NCBI GenBank assembly: GCA_000302695.1
Contig: AMFN01000003.1
Coordinates: forward strand, 682,001 to 746,000
Length of the DNA stretch: 64,000 nucleotides
From: Enterobacteriaceae bacterium LSJC7
GTDB taxonomy: Bacteria > Pseudomonadota > Gammaproteobacteria > Enterobacterales > Enterobacteriaceae
Reading direction: 5' to 3'
Part shown: positions 9,107 through 20,709 of the stretch, in pieces
How positions within the stretch are numbered: the stretch's first letter is position 1
Layout of the letters: each line of letters starts with the position of its first letter
The notes under the pieces: generated by a model
Told to the model about the DNA's origin: nothing
Database searches by the model: none
What the model saw: only the letters and a program-made list of their open reading frames with translations
Made by a program: the position numbers and the translations under genes

Positions 9107-10957
9107 ATGAACACAGGGATAGCGGCGCTACAGCAGCGAATAAAACGACTCTATCCGCGGCGACTGCGTAACCAGATGATAGCCATGGCGATTGTGATGG
9201 TCAGCATACCTACGCTCACGATTGGCTACATCGTTGAAACCGAAGGCCAGGCGGCAGTCCAGGCTGAAAAAGAAAAGAAGCTCTCCGGCATCATTCGCAG
9301 GCTTGATGTCGAGCTGGGCGATACGTTTTCACGTTTTACTCACCTGCCGCGCGCCGAGCGCATTACGGCGTTAAACCACGTGCTTAGTCCCGTTACCGAG
9401 AAAATCGCCAGTGCGTTTCCCGGCATCGGCGTTGGCTATTACCACCGGGAGCTGGAGGCGATTATTACCTATGCGCCCGCAGCCCTGTACCGGGATAACG
9501 TCGGTATCACCATTAATGCCGATCACCCGGGGCGCGACGTTATGATAAGCCGCAAGCCACGGGTTTACTCCGGCCATCAGGTGCGCGGCCATATCATGAA
9601 CTCCATGATCCCCATTGAGCGAGAGGGCGCGGTTATCGGCTACATCTGGGCCAACGAACTGTCTGAAGATATTCGCCAGCAAGCCTGGAAAATGGATGTG
9701 CGCATTGCGGCGGTGCTGTGCTGCGGGCTGCTGGTTAGCTTGCTACTGATCGTTATTTTCTCCCGCCGCCTGAGCGCCAGTATTGATGTTATTAATCACG
9801 GGCTGGAAGGCCTGGCGCAGAATTTACACCTGCGTCTGCCTCCACTGCCCGGGGAGATGGGGCAAATCAGCCAGCGAGTGAATGCGCTCGCCCAGGCGCT
9901 GGGAGAAACGCGCACGCTTAACGACCTCATTGTCGAGAATGCCGCCGATGGCGTTATCGCCATTGATAAAGCGGGCTGCGTCACCACCATGAACCCGGCA
10001 GCCCAGCAAATAACCGGTTACAGCCGCGACGAACTTCTGGGCGAGCCATATGCGGCGTTATTTACCCACAGCGACTATGCAAGCCCGGTACTGGATACGC
10101 TGGAGCGCGGCATAGAGCACCGGGCGCTGGAAGTGAGCTTCCCGGCAAAGGCACAGCGCATCGAGCTTATTGTCACTACCAGCGAGCTTCGAAACGACAG
10201 CGGCGAATTGGTTGGCGCGCTGGTGATTTTCTCTGATCTCACCGCACGCAAAGAAGCCCAGCGCCGCCTGGCGCAGGCAGAACGGCTGGCGACCCTCGGC
10301 GAACTGATGGCCGGTGTCGCCCACGAAGTCAGAAACCCGCTCACGGCGATTCGCGGCTATGTACAAATTCTCAAGCAGCAGGATACCCAGCTTCACCACC
10401 AGGAGTATCTGGTCATCATTCTTAAAGAAATTGATGCCATTAACCGCGTCATTCAGCAGTTGTTAGATTTTTCCCGCCCACGCCCCGGGCCGCGCCAACC
10501 CGTCAGGCTCAATGAGGTTATTGAAGAATCCCTGGTGCTCATCCAGACCTCCGGGCTTGAGGCGCGCATCGATTTCACCAGCCAACTCTGCAACACGCTT
10601 GAGCCGCTACTGGCAGACCGGGAGTTACTGCGCCAGGTTATTCTCAATCTGCTCATTAATGCCGTGCAGTCCATCAGCGCCAGAGGCAGCATCGGCATTC
10701 GTACCTGGCAGTACGACGATGACCACCAGGCTCTCGCCATCGCCGATAACGGCTGCGGCATCCCAGCAGATTTACAGCATAAAATTTTTGAACCCTTTTT
10801 TACCACCAGAGCGTCCGGCACCGGGCTGGGGCTGGCCCTGAGCCAGCGCATCATCAGCGCCCATCAGGGAGATATTCAGCTCAAAAGCGAACCGGGGCAC
10901 GGCACCACGTTTACCATTATTTTGCCTGTTTTACCCCAGGGAACCCCACCAACATGA
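9107..10957 (+). CDS. atoS: Sensor histidine kinase AtoS
   Basis: Membrane kinase that detects acetoacetate (in E. coli also spermidine) and phosphorylates AtoC. The 616 residues contain a membrane helix at about 24-42, a periplasmic sensor region, a second helix near 198-218, a HAMP linker, a PAS domain (about 273-380), an H-box GVAHEVRNPLTAIRG with His406, an N-box, and G boxes DNGCGIP and GTGLGLALSQR. The ATG sits 6 bases after CAGGA. The N-terminus is a few residues longer than in K-12 (608). The last four bases overlap the atoC start (ATGA), so both are made from one message. Confidence 0.95.
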   Translation: MNTGIAALQQRIKRLYPRRLRNQMIAMAIVMVSIPTLTIGYIVETEGQAAVQAEKEKKLSGIIRRLDVELGDTFSRFTHLPRAERITALNHVLSPVTEKIASAFPGIGVGYYHRELEAIITYAPAALYRDNVGITINADHPGRDVMISRKPRVYSGHQVRGHIMNSMIPIEREGAVIGYIWANELSEDIRQQAWKMDVRIAAVLCCGLLVSLLLIVIFSRRLSASIDVINHGLEGLAQNLHLRLPPLPGEMGQISQRVNALAQALGETRTLNDLIVENAADGVIAIDKAGCVTTMNPAAQQITGYSRDELLGEPYAALFTHSDYASPVLDTLERGIEHRALEVSFPAKAQRIELIVTTSELRNDSGELVGALVIFSDLTARKEAQRRLAQAERLATLGELMAGVAHEVRNPLTAIRGYVQILKQQDTQLHHQEYLVIILKEIDAINRVIQQLLDFSRPRPGPRQPVRLNEVIEESLVLIQTSGLEARIDFTSQLCNTLEPLLADRELLRQVILNLLINAVQSISARGSIGIRTWQYDDDHQALAIADNGCGIPADLQHKIFEPFFTTRASGTGLGLALSQRIISAHQGDIQLKSEPGHGTTFTIILPVLPQGTPPT

Positions 10958-12351
10958 AACCGAACTACCGTATTCTTATCGTAGATGACGAAGAAAATGT
11001 TCGTCGCATGTTATCCACCGCCTTCGCGCTGTCCGGGCAGGAGACCTTCTGCGCCAGGGACGGTCGTGAAGCCGTGCGCATGTTCACCGATCACCCGCCG
11101 GACGTGGTCCTGATGGATATCCGCATGCCGGACCTCAACGGGATTGAGGCACTCCAGCAGATGCAGGCCCGCCATCCCCGTATCCCGGTGATTCTGATGA
11201 CCGCCTATGCGGAAGTAGAAACAGCGGTTGAGGCATTGCGCTGCGGTGCCTTTGACTACGTCATCAAACCTTTTGACCTGGATGAGCTACAAATCGTGAT
11301 TCAACGCGCGCTTGCGCTTGAGTCCATGAAACAAGAGATAAACTCGCTGCACAAGGCGCTAACGGATAGCTGGCAGTGGGGCCACATTCTGACGACCAGC
11401 CCGAATATGATGGAAGTCTGCCGCGACACCGCCAAAATCGCGCTCAGCCAGGCAAGCGTACTGATAAGCGGTGAAAGCGGCACCGGTAAAGAGCTTATTG
11501 CCCGGGCCATTCATTACAACAGCCGCCGCGCCTGCGGTCCTTTTATTAAAGTGAACTGTGCCGCACTCCCGCAATCGCTGCTGGAAAGCGAACTGTTTGG
11601 TCACGAGAAAGGCGCGTTTACCGGCGCTCAGGTACAGCGTCAGGGGCTGTTTGAGCGCGCACATCAGGGCACCCTGTTACTCGATGAAGTGGGCGAGATG
11701 CCGCTTAATTTACAGGCCAAACTGCTGCGGGTATTGCAGGAGCGAGAGTTTGAACGCCTTGGGGGTCATCAGACGGTGCAGGTCGATATCCGCATTGTCG
11801 CGGCCACCAACCGCAATCTTGCGGCGATGGTTGAAGATGCCACCTTCCGCCAGGACTTGTTCTATCGCCTGAACGTTATCCATCTGGAAATTCCGCCGCT
11901 GCGCGAGCGCCCGCAGGATATCCCGCTGTTGGCGAATCATTTCCTGCAAAAATTCTCAGCGGAAAACCAGCGCGACATTATCGACATCGATCCTGCGGCG
12001 CTCGCCTGCCTGTCTGCCTGGCACTGGCCGGGAAATATTCGCGAACTGTCCAACGTGATTGAGCGTGCGGTTATCATGAGCACTGGCGCGGTGATTTTCA
12101 CCGACGATCTGCCCGCGCCGCTCCTGTCCCCGCCCCCCGCAGGCAGCGATGAAAAGCGCCCGGCTGCCAGTGAAGAGCGTAATCTGAAAGACGAGATGAA
12201 GCGCTACGAAAAACAGCTGATTATTGAAACCCTCGAACAGTACGACGGCAACCGCACCCACAGTGCGCTGGCGCTGGGGATAAGCCGCCGGGCGCTGATG
12301 TACAAACTCCAGGAATACAGCATCGACCCGCTATCTCGTGCCGAGCCGTAA
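10954..12351 (+). CDS. atoC: Sigma-54-dependent response regulator AtoC
   Basis: Activator of the atoDAEB operon. The 465 residues comprise a receiver (phospho-acceptor Asp55 in VVLMDIRMPD), a sigma-54 interaction AAA+ domain with Walker A GESGTGKE (173-180), the GAFTGA loop (220-225) that contacts sigma-54, Walker B LLLDEVGEM, and a C-terminal Fis-type helix-turn-helix (NRTHSALALGISRRALMYKL). E. coli AtoC has 461 residues and is also known as antizyme of ornithine decarboxylase. The expected binding palindrome and a sigma-54 promoter both lie directly downstream, ahead of atoD. Confidence 0.96.
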   Translation: MKPNYRILIVDDEENVRRMLSTAFALSGQETFCARDGREAVRMFTDHPPDVVLMDIRMPDLNGIEALQQMQARHPRIPVILMTAYAEVETAVEALRCGAFDYVIKPFDLDELQIVIQRALALESMKQEINSLHKALTDSWQWGHILTTSPNMMEVCRDTAKIALSQASVLISGESGTGKELIARAIHYNSRRACGPFIKVNCAALPQSLLESELFGHEKGAFTGAQVQRQGLFERAHQGTLLLDEVGEMPLNLQAKLLRVLQEREFERLGGHQTVQVDIRIVAATNRNLAAMVEDATFRQDLFYRLNVIHLEIPPLRERPQDIPLLANHFLQKFSAENQRDIIDIDPAALACLSAWHWPGNIRELSNVIERAVIMSTGAVIFTDDLPAPLLSPPPAGSDEKRPAASEERNLKDEMKRYEKQLIIETLEQYDGNRTHSALALGISRRALMYKLQEYSIDPLSRAEP

Positions 12352-12358
12352 CACGCCG

Positions 12359-12407
12359 CCGGAGCGGGAAGAAAATTGCGCACTGTGCAAAGTTTTTCCC
12401 GCTCCGG
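12359..12407. promoter_or_regulatory. Candidate AtoC upstream activating site (49-bp palindrome)
   Basis: A palindrome centred on 12383: perfect 12-bp outer arms CCGGAGCGGGAA/TTCCCGCTCCGG and a near-perfect inner core TTGCGCACTGTGCAA (12376-12390). The centre is about 143 bases before the predicted sigma-54 start. The mapped AtoC site in E. coli lies at about -146 to -107 and, as recalled, shares the inner core. The outer arms also make it a plausible atoC terminator, although only a weak T run follows, so the element may do both jobs. Confidence 0.7.
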
Positions 12408-12499
12408 TTTATTCCGCCGGCACCTTTCGGTCATCAAACACTCACATCAACGCTTTAAAAAACAAACAGATAAAAAAATAACCATCTTAATGCCTGACC

Positions 12500-12515
12500 T
12501 GGCATCCTCTTTGCT
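12500..12515 (+). promoter_or_regulatory. Sigma-54 promoter of atoDAEB
   Basis: TGGCAT-N5-TTGCT matches the -24/-12 consensus TGGCAC-N5-TTGCA/T, with the invariant GG (12501-12502) and GC (12513-12514) separated by ten bases. Transcription should start near 12526, giving a leader of about 34 bases before atoD. Confidence 0.88.
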
Positions 12516-12559
12516 GTGTCTGTGTACACCCAATAACGGAGTATGCACAGGGAAAAGCA

Positions 12560-13219
12560 ATGAAAAACAAACTGATCTCTTTACCCGAAGCCGCCCGCCT
12601 GTTCCGTGATGGTATGACCATCATGGTAGGTGGATTTATGGGGGTGGGCACCCCGCCCCGCCTGGTTAACGCGCTGCTGGATTCCGGCGTCAGGGATTTG
12701 ACGTTGATTGCCAACGACACGGCGTTTGTCGATATCGGCATTGGTCCGCTCATCGTTAACGGGCGAGTCAGTAAGGTTATTGCCTCGCACATTGGCACCA
12801 ACCCGGAAACCGGACGGCGCATGATAGCCGGTGAAATGGAAGTCCAGCTGGTGCCTCAGGGCACGCTGATTGAACAAATTCGCTGCGCCGGTGCGGGACT
12901 CGGCGGCGTACTCACGCCTACCGGCGTTGGCACGATAGTGGAAGACGGCAAGCAAACACTGACCCTGGACGGCATAACCTACCTGCTCGAACGCCCGCTG
13001 CGCGCTGACCTGGCGCTGGTACGCGCCCATCACGCCGACCGTATCGGCAACCTGACCTACCAACTGAGTGCTCGCAACTTTAACCCACTGATCGCCATGG
13101 CCGCCGATATCACGCTGGTTGAGCCTGATGTGCTGGTGGAGGTCGGTGCGATTGAACCGGACCAGGTGATGACGCCTGGCGCTGTTGTTGACCATATCGT
13201 TAACCCTGAGGAGTGGTAA
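12560..13219 (+). CDS. atoD: Acetate CoA-transferase (acetoacetyl-CoA transferase) subunit alpha
   Basis: With AtoA it moves CoA from acetyl-CoA to acetoacetate or another short fatty acid, the activation step of acetoacetate catabolism. The 219-residue product is a full-length family I CoA-transferase alpha chain; it shows the glycine-rich start [19 protein letters not shown] and the GAGLGG motif. E. coli AtoD has 220 residues. The ATG is preceded by AGGGA. It is the first gene of the sigma-54 operon. Confidence 0.96.
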   Translation: MKNKLISLPEAARLFRDGMTIMVGGFMGVGTPPRLVNALLDSGVRDLTLIANDTAFVDIGIGPLIVNGRVSKVIASHIGTNPETGRRMIAGEMEVQLVPQGTLIEQIRCAGAGLGGVLTPTGVGTIVEDGKQTLTLDGITYLLERPLRADLALVRAHHADRIGNLTYQLSARNFNPLIAMAADITLVEPDVLVEVGAIEPDQVMTPGAVVDHIVNPEEW

Positions 13220-13221
13220 TC

Positions 13222-13887
13222 ATGGATGCTAAACAGTTTATTGCCCGTCGCGTGGCGCAGGAATTGCTCGATGGCGATATCGTCAACCTCGGCATCGGCC
13301 TGCCGACGCTGGTTGCCAACTACCTGCCTGAAGATGTGCATATTACGCTGCAATCGGAAAACGGCTTTCTCGGGCTTGGCCCGGTAACCGAGCCTCACCC
13401 GGACCTGGTAAACGCGGGCGGGCAACCGTGCGGTATTTTGCCCGGCGCCGCCATGTTCGACAGCGCCACGTCTTTTGCCTTGATTCGCGGCGGCCACGTT
13501 GATGCCTGCGTGCTGGGCGGTTTACAGGTTGACGAGCAGGCCAACCTCGCCAACTGGGTGGTCCCTGGCAAAATGGTACCCGGCATGGGTGGCGCGATGG
13601 ATCTCGTCACCGGGGCGCGTAAGGTGATTATCGCCATGGAGCACTGCGCCAAAGATGGGGCAGCAAAAATCCTTAAGCGCTGCACCATGCCACTCACGGC
13701 GCTGCATGCGGTCCATATGCTGGTAACAGAGCTTGCGGTCTTTCGCTTTATTGACGGCAAAATGTGGCTGTGCGAGATAACCGAAGGCTGCGATGTGCAG
13801 ACGGTAAGGGCTAAAACCGAGGCACATTTTGACGTCGCGCCCGACCTGCGGGTGATGCCGGTGCAGGCTGAGCGAGGTGTCGCATGA
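13222..13887 (+). CDS. atoA: Acetate CoA-transferase (acetoacetyl-CoA transferase) subunit beta
   Basis: Catalytic partner of AtoD. The active-site glutamate that forms the CoA thioester is Glu46 in the conserved SENG motif (QSENGFLGLGP), and the GGAMDL and GGLQVD motifs of the family are present. The ATG at 13222 (MDAKQ) has GAGGAG upstream and agrees with K-12; a GTG three codons earlier would overlap atoD. At 221 residues it is a little longer than E. coli AtoA (216). The stop overlaps the atoE start by four bases. Confidence 0.95.
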   Translation: MDAKQFIARRVAQELLDGDIVNLGIGLPTLVANYLPEDVHITLQSENGFLGLGPVTEPHPDLVNAGGQPCGILPGAAMFDSATSFALIRGGHVDACVLGGLQVDEQANLANWVVPGKMVPGMGGAMDLVTGARKVIIAMEHCAKDGAAKILKRCTMPLTALHAVHMLVTELAVFRFIDGKMWLCEITEGCDVQTVRAKTEAHFDVAPDLRVMPVQAERGVA

Positions 13888-15206
13888 TAGGTCGCCTTTC
13901 CCGGTTTATGACGCGCTTTGTCAGCCGCTGGCTGCCGGACCCGCTTATTTTCGCCATCCTGCTGACCATACTGACCTTTATCATCGCCCTGTGGCTGACG
14001 CCGCAAACGCCGGTGAGCATGGTGAAAATGTGGGGCGACGGCTTCTGGAACCTGCTGGCCTTTGGGATGCAGATGGCGCTTATTGTGGTCACCGGTCACG
14101 CGCTGGCCAGTTCCAGCCCGGTAAAACGACTGCTGCGTACCGTTGCCTCAACCGCCAAAACCCCGGCTCAGGGGGTTATGCTGGTCACCTTCTTTGGCCT
14201 GACGGCTTGTGCGATTAACTGGGGCTTTGGGCTGGTGGTCGGCGCGATGTTTGCCCGTGAAGTGGCGCGCCGGGTTCCCGGTTCCGATTATCCACTGCTT
14301 ATCGCCTGCGCCTATATTGGCTTTCTGACCTGGGGCGGCGGCTTTTCTGGCTCCATGCCGCTACTGGCAGCAACGCCCGGCAACCCGGTCGAGCACGTTG
14401 CCGGACTGATTCCCGTGGGCGATACGCTGTTCACCGGCTATAACCTCTTTGTCACTCTGGGCCTGATTGTGGCAATGCCGTTTGCCACACGCATGATGAT
14501 GCCAAAACCGCAGGATGTGGTCAGCATTGACCCCAAACTGCTGCTGGAAGAGGCAGACTTTCAGAAAACCCTGCCGCCAGACGCCCCACCCTCGGAGCGC
14601 CTGGAAGAGAGCCGCACGCTGACGTTTATCATTGGTGCACTGGGTATCGGCTATCTGGTGATGTACTTTGTGGAAAATGGCTTCAACATCACCATTAACA
14701 CCGTCAACCTGGCGTTCCTGATTGTCGGGATGCTGCTGCACAAAACGCCCATGGCCTACATGCGTGCCATCAGCGCCGCCGCGCGCAGCACCGCCGGGAT
14801 CCTGGTGCAGTTCCCGTTCTATGCCGGCATTCAACTGATGATGGAACACTCAGGCCTCGGTGGCCTGATTACCGAGTTTTTCATCAATGTTGCGACCAAA
14901 GAAACCTTCCCGATTATGACTTTCTTCAGCTCAGCGCTGATTAACTTTGCCGTGCCGTCCGGCGGCGGTCACTGGGTGATTCAGGGACCGTTCGTGATGC
15001 CTGCGGCCCAGGCGCTGGGGGCAGACCTGGGCAAGTCGGTCATGGCTATCGCCTACGGCGAACAGTGGATGAACATGGCGCAGCCGTTCTGGGCGCTACC
15101 GGCGCTGGCCATCGCCGGGCTGGGCGTGCGGGACATTATGGGCTACTGCATTACCGCCCTGCTGTTCTCCGGCGTGATTTTTGTCATCGGGCTAACGCTC
15201 TTTTAA
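13884..15206 (+). CDS. atoE: Short-chain fatty acid transporter AtoE
   Basis: Inner-membrane permease for short-chain fatty acids such as acetoacetate and butyrate. The 440 residues equal the E. coli length and form many hydrophobic segments; the conserved block [16 protein letters not shown] near residue 350 is characteristic of the AtoE family. Translational coupling (ATGA overlap with atoA) keeps transport and activation together. Confidence 0.95.
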   Translation: MIGRLSRFMTRFVSRWLPDPLIFAILLTILTFIIALWLTPQTPVSMVKMWGDGFWNLLAFGMQMALIVVTGHALASSSPVKRLLRTVASTAKTPAQGVMLVTFFGLTACAINWGFGLVVGAMFAREVARRVPGSDYPLLIACAYIGFLTWGGGFSGSMPLLAATPGNPVEHVAGLIPVGDTLFTGYNLFVTLGLIVAMPFATRMMMPKPQDVVSIDPKLLLEEADFQKTLPPDAPPSERLEESRTLTFIIGALGIGYLVMYFVENGFNITINTVNLAFLIVGMLLHKTPMAYMRAISAAARSTAGILVQFPFYAGIQLMMEHSGLGGLITEFFINVATKETFPIMTFFSSALINFAVPSGGGHWVIQGPFVMPAAQALGADLGKSVMAIAYGEQWMNMAQPFWALPALAIAGLGVRDIMGYCITALLFSGVIFVIGLTLF

Positions 15207-15231
15207 GCGACATAGCGATAAGGAATATCAG

Positions 15232-16416
15232 ATGAAAAATATAGTTATCGTCAGCGCGGTGCGTACCGCGATTGGCAGTTTTAACGGCGCACTCGCCAGC
15301 ACCAGCGCCGTAGATCTCGGGGCAACGGTCATTAGCGCCGCACTGGCGCGCGCGGGTCTTGAGTCTTGCGCGGTCGATGAAGTGATCATGGGCAACGTGT
15401 TGCAGGCGGGACTGGGGCAAAACCCGGCACGCCAGGCGCTGCTAAAAAGCGGCCTGCCGGAGACGGTGTGCGGCTATACGGTCAATAAAGTCTGCGGCTC
15501 CGGGTTAAAAAGCGTAGCGCTGGCGGCGCAGGCTATTGCCGCGGGTCAGGCTACCGCTATTGTCGCCGGAGGCATGGAAAACATGAGCCAGGCCCCGTAT
15601 CTGCTGGACTCCCGCGCGCGCTGGGGATATCGCCTGGGCGACGGACAGCTGGCAGACACCATCCTGCGCGACGGGCTGATGTGCGCCACCCACGGCTACC
15701 ACATGGGTATTACGGCAGAAAACGTCGCCCGCGAATACGGCATTAGCCGCGAGATGCAGGACCAGGCGGCGTTACAGTCGCAGCAAAAAGCGGCGGCGGC
15801 GCTCAAGACGGGGGCGTTTAACGATGAAATCGTCGCCGTCACCGTTAAACAGCGTAAGAGCGAGCGCCTGTTTGATACCGATGAATTTCCAAAAGCGGAC
15901 ACCACGCTGGAAGCGCTCGCCGCGCTGCGCCCTGCCTTTGATAAGGCCGGTAGCGTTACGGCAGGTAATGCTTCTGGTATTAACGACGGTGGCGCTGCGC
16001 TGGTCATTATGGAAGAACAGGCCGCCCTTAGTGCCGGACTGACGCCACTGGCGCGCATTCGCGGTTACGCCAGCGCTGGCGTGGCACCGGCACTGATGGG
16101 CATGGGACCGGTGCCTGCCACCCAAAAAGCGCTGGCGCAAACCGGCCTGCAACTCAGTGATATTGACCTGATTGAAGCCAATGAAGCCTTCGCCGCGCAG
16201 TTCCTGGCAGTGGGACAAACGCTGGGGTTTGATATGGAAAAGGTTAACGTGAACGGCGGTGCGATGGCGCTCGGCCACCCAATTGGTGCCAGCGGCGCGC
16301 GCATTCTGGTCACCCTGCTGCACGCCCTGCGCGCCAGGGATAAAACGCTGGGGCTGGCAACGCTGTGCATCGGCGGCGGCCAGGGAATTGCGGCAATTGT
16401 GGAACGCCTGAACTGA
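15232..16416 (+). CDS. atoB: Acetyl-CoA acetyltransferase (thiolase)
   Basis: Cleaves acetoacetyl-CoA with CoA into two acetyl-CoA, the last step of the pathway. The 394-residue thiolase has the nucleophilic Cys88 ([12 protein letters not shown]), the GHPIGASG histidine motif near 348 and the second catalytic Cys near 378 (CIGGGQG). A GGAAT ribosome site lies before the ATG, 25 bases after atoE. In K-12 several unrelated genes separate atoB from gyrA; here they are adjacent and convergent. Confidence 0.96.
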   Translation: MKNIVIVSAVRTAIGSFNGALASTSAVDLGATVISAALARAGLESCAVDEVIMGNVLQAGLGQNPARQALLKSGLPETVCGYTVNKVCGSGLKSVALAAQAIAAGQATAIVAGGMENMSQAPYLLDSRARWGYRLGDGQLADTILRDGLMCATHGYHMGITAENVAREYGISREMQDQAALQSQQKAAAALKTGAFNDEIVAVTVKQRKSERLFDTDEFPKADTTLEALAALRPAFDKAGSVTAGNASGINDGGAALVIMEEQAALSAGLTPLARIRGYASAGVAPALMGMGPVPATQKALAQTGLQLSDIDLIEANEAFAAQFLAVGQTLGFDMEKVNVNGGAMALGHPIGASGARILVTLLHALRARDKTLGLATLCIGGGQGIAAIVERLN

Positions 16417-16441
16417 TTGCCCGAGGCTGTAGCAACAAGAT

Positions 16442-16471
16442 AAAAAAACCCCACCGACTGGTGGGGTTTTT
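16442..16471. terminator. Bidirectional terminator between atoB and gyrA
   Basis: Stem CCCCACC/GGTGGGG with a GACT loop; a T run follows on the plus strand (five) and on the minus strand (seven), so it can end both convergent transcripts. Confidence 0.92.
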
Positions 16472-16490
16472 AGCAAGCATAGGTCTGAAG

Positions 16491-19127
<2,637 letters not shown>

Positions 19128-19172
19128 GTAACCGCTATCCCTCTGTTGGTATGCCGGATTCAAAGGTTGAAA

Positions 19173-19200
19173 ATTATAACACAGCCAGACCGCCAAGTAA
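19173..19200 (-). promoter_or_regulatory. Candidate gyrA promoter
   Basis: On the minus strand a perfect -10 TATAAT (19173-19178) lies 16 bases from a weak -35 TTACTT (19195-19200), about 45 bases before the gyrA ATG. A weak -35 is expected for a gene stimulated by DNA relaxation. Confidence 0.6.
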
Positions 19201-19285
19201 GCACGCCAGAGCGCTCGCACGGCGCTTTATTCACGCACACGGCCTGTTATACTCGCCGGATTGCAAAGAAGGAGTAAGAAGAGCC

Positions 19286-20020
19286 ATGAATGCTGAAAAC
19301 GCAACCGCAGCCCAGAACGTCGATCGCGAGGAAATCGCTAAATTCGAAGCCGTGGCGTCGCGCTGGTGGGATATGGAAGGTGAATTCAGACCGCTGCACC
19401 GCATCAACCCGCTGCGCCTGGGCTACATCTGCGAGCGCGCAGGCGGGCTTTTTGGCAAGACGGTGCTCGACGTGGGCTGCGGCGGCGGCATTCTCAGCGA
19501 AAGCATGGCGCGCGAAGGGGCAACGGTCACCGGTCTTGATATGGGTAGCGAACCACTACAGGTGGCGAAGCTGCATGGGCTGGAAAGCGGCATTCACGTT
19601 GATTATGTCCAGCAGACGGTTGAAGAACACGCCGCCCAGCACCCTGGTGCCTATGACGTAGTGACCTGCATGGAAATGCTTGAGCACGTGCCCGACCCGC
19701 AGTCGGTGGTTAACGCCTGCGCCCGGCTGGTCAAGCCCGGCGGCCACGTGTTCTTCTCCACCCTTAACCGTAACGGCAAATCCTGGCTGATGGCGGTAGT
19801 CGGTGCGGAATACATTCTGCGCATGGTGCCGCGCGGCACCCACGACGTGAAGAAATTTATCAAACCCGCCGAGCTTCTGACCTGGGTTGACGCCACGCCG
19901 CTTCGCGAGCGCCACATGACCGGGCTGCACTACAACCCGCTGTTCGACCGCTTTAGCCTGGGCCCTGGTGTTGATGTCAACTATATGCTGCACACCCAGG
20001 CCGACGCGCCAAACGCGTAA
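19286..20020 (+). CDS. ubiG: Ubiquinone biosynthesis O-methyltransferase UbiG
   Basis: SAM-dependent enzyme that carries out both O-methylations in ubiquinone synthesis. The 244 residues (240 in E. coli) contain the SAM-binding motif [12 protein letters not shown] (about 60-71), an MLEHV post-I motif and the KFIKPAEL region of the UbiG family. The ATG at 19286 follows AAGGAG and AAGAAGAG; earlier codons are noncoding by comparison with K-12. A -10-like TATACT lies at 19248-19253. Confidence 0.96.
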   Translation: MNAENATAAQNVDREEIAKFEAVASRWWDMEGEFRPLHRINPLRLGYICERAGGLFGKTVLDVGCGGGILSESMAREGATVTGLDMGSEPLQVAKLHGLESGIHVDYVQQTVEEHAAQHPGAYDVVTCMEMLEHVPDPQSVVNACARLVKPGGHVFFSTLNRNGKSWLMAVVGAEYILRMVPRGTHDVKKFIKPAELLTWVDATPLRERHMTGLHYNPLFDRFSLGPGVDVNYMLHTQADAPNA

Positions 20021-20025
20021 TCTTG

Positions 20026-20119
20026 CTGCTGGCGCTGCCTGCCGCGCCCTACCGCCCGGCGCCTCATGAATGAGGCCGGGCATACCCAACGCCCCGTTGC
20101 GCCACATCCGCGCCAGCAG
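20026..20119. repeat. Nested inverted repeat downstream of ubiG
   Basis: Outer arms CTGCTGGCGC (20026-20035) and GCGCCAGCAG (20110-20119) enclose an inner hairpin at about 20054-20082 (GCCCGGCGCCTCAT paired with ATGAGGCCGGGC with one bulged base). It starts six bases after the ubiG stop. No T run follows, so it is not a standard terminator; it may stabilise the 3' end or be a dispersed intergenic repeat. The rest of the space to about 20580 shows no gene. Confidence 0.6.
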
Positions 20120-20585
20120 TGACGCTCATCAAATAATCGCGCCAGGTAATAATTCAGGTCAACAGATAAGAATATTGCATGCGCCTTTGCCGTATGGGTG
20201 CATTCAGCCATTGCATCCACTGGCTTAATGCCTTATCTGCACCGCCCTGCCAGGCAGACTATCCTTCAGCACAATTTATCTGTTGCCAAAAATGTTAATG
20301 GTTATGGTAACTGCCTGGTTCCAGAAGACTTCTCTATATCTGAAAATCCTGCGCATCAATAAAGAGAGGCGGCTTTATGCACGCGCAATCACACCGTTGT
20401 TAGTGCTTTTGCGAACAACTCGCACAGGAAATCAGCACTCGATCAAAATTTCATTTTTTTTTGCAAATCATTGACAAGTTACACAGGCCTTACACGGCAT
20501 AGACTTAGCGAAAAACGCCGCCACACAACCCTAATTCCCCGACAAAATCAATACTTGTTCTCTGTGGATTCCTTACTAGAATACT

Positions 20586-20671
20586 CACCATATTGTGATG
20601 ACTTAATCTTCAAGCCCCTACATATAGTATTTATCCACAGGGTTAGCCACAGTCGGCGTCTTGTGTATAAA
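20586..20671 (+). promoter_or_regulatory. nrdA promoter with NrdR-like boxes and paired DnaA boxes
   Basis: Two DnaA boxes, TTATCCACA (20631-20639) and TTAGCCACA (20643-20651), are three bases apart, as in the E. coli nrd promoter. The second overlaps a -35 (TTAGCC) spaced 17 bases from a -10 TATAAA (20666-20671). Two palindromic candidates for NrdR, CACCATATTGTG (20586-20597) and TACATATAGTA (20619-20629), are about three helical turns apart, the usual NrdR spacing. Transcription should start near 20678. DnaA boxes are secure; the NrdR boxes are probable. Confidence 0.8.
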
Positions 20672-20709
20672 ACGGGGGATAATTCCATTCACGGACAGGT
20701 AATTCCCAC

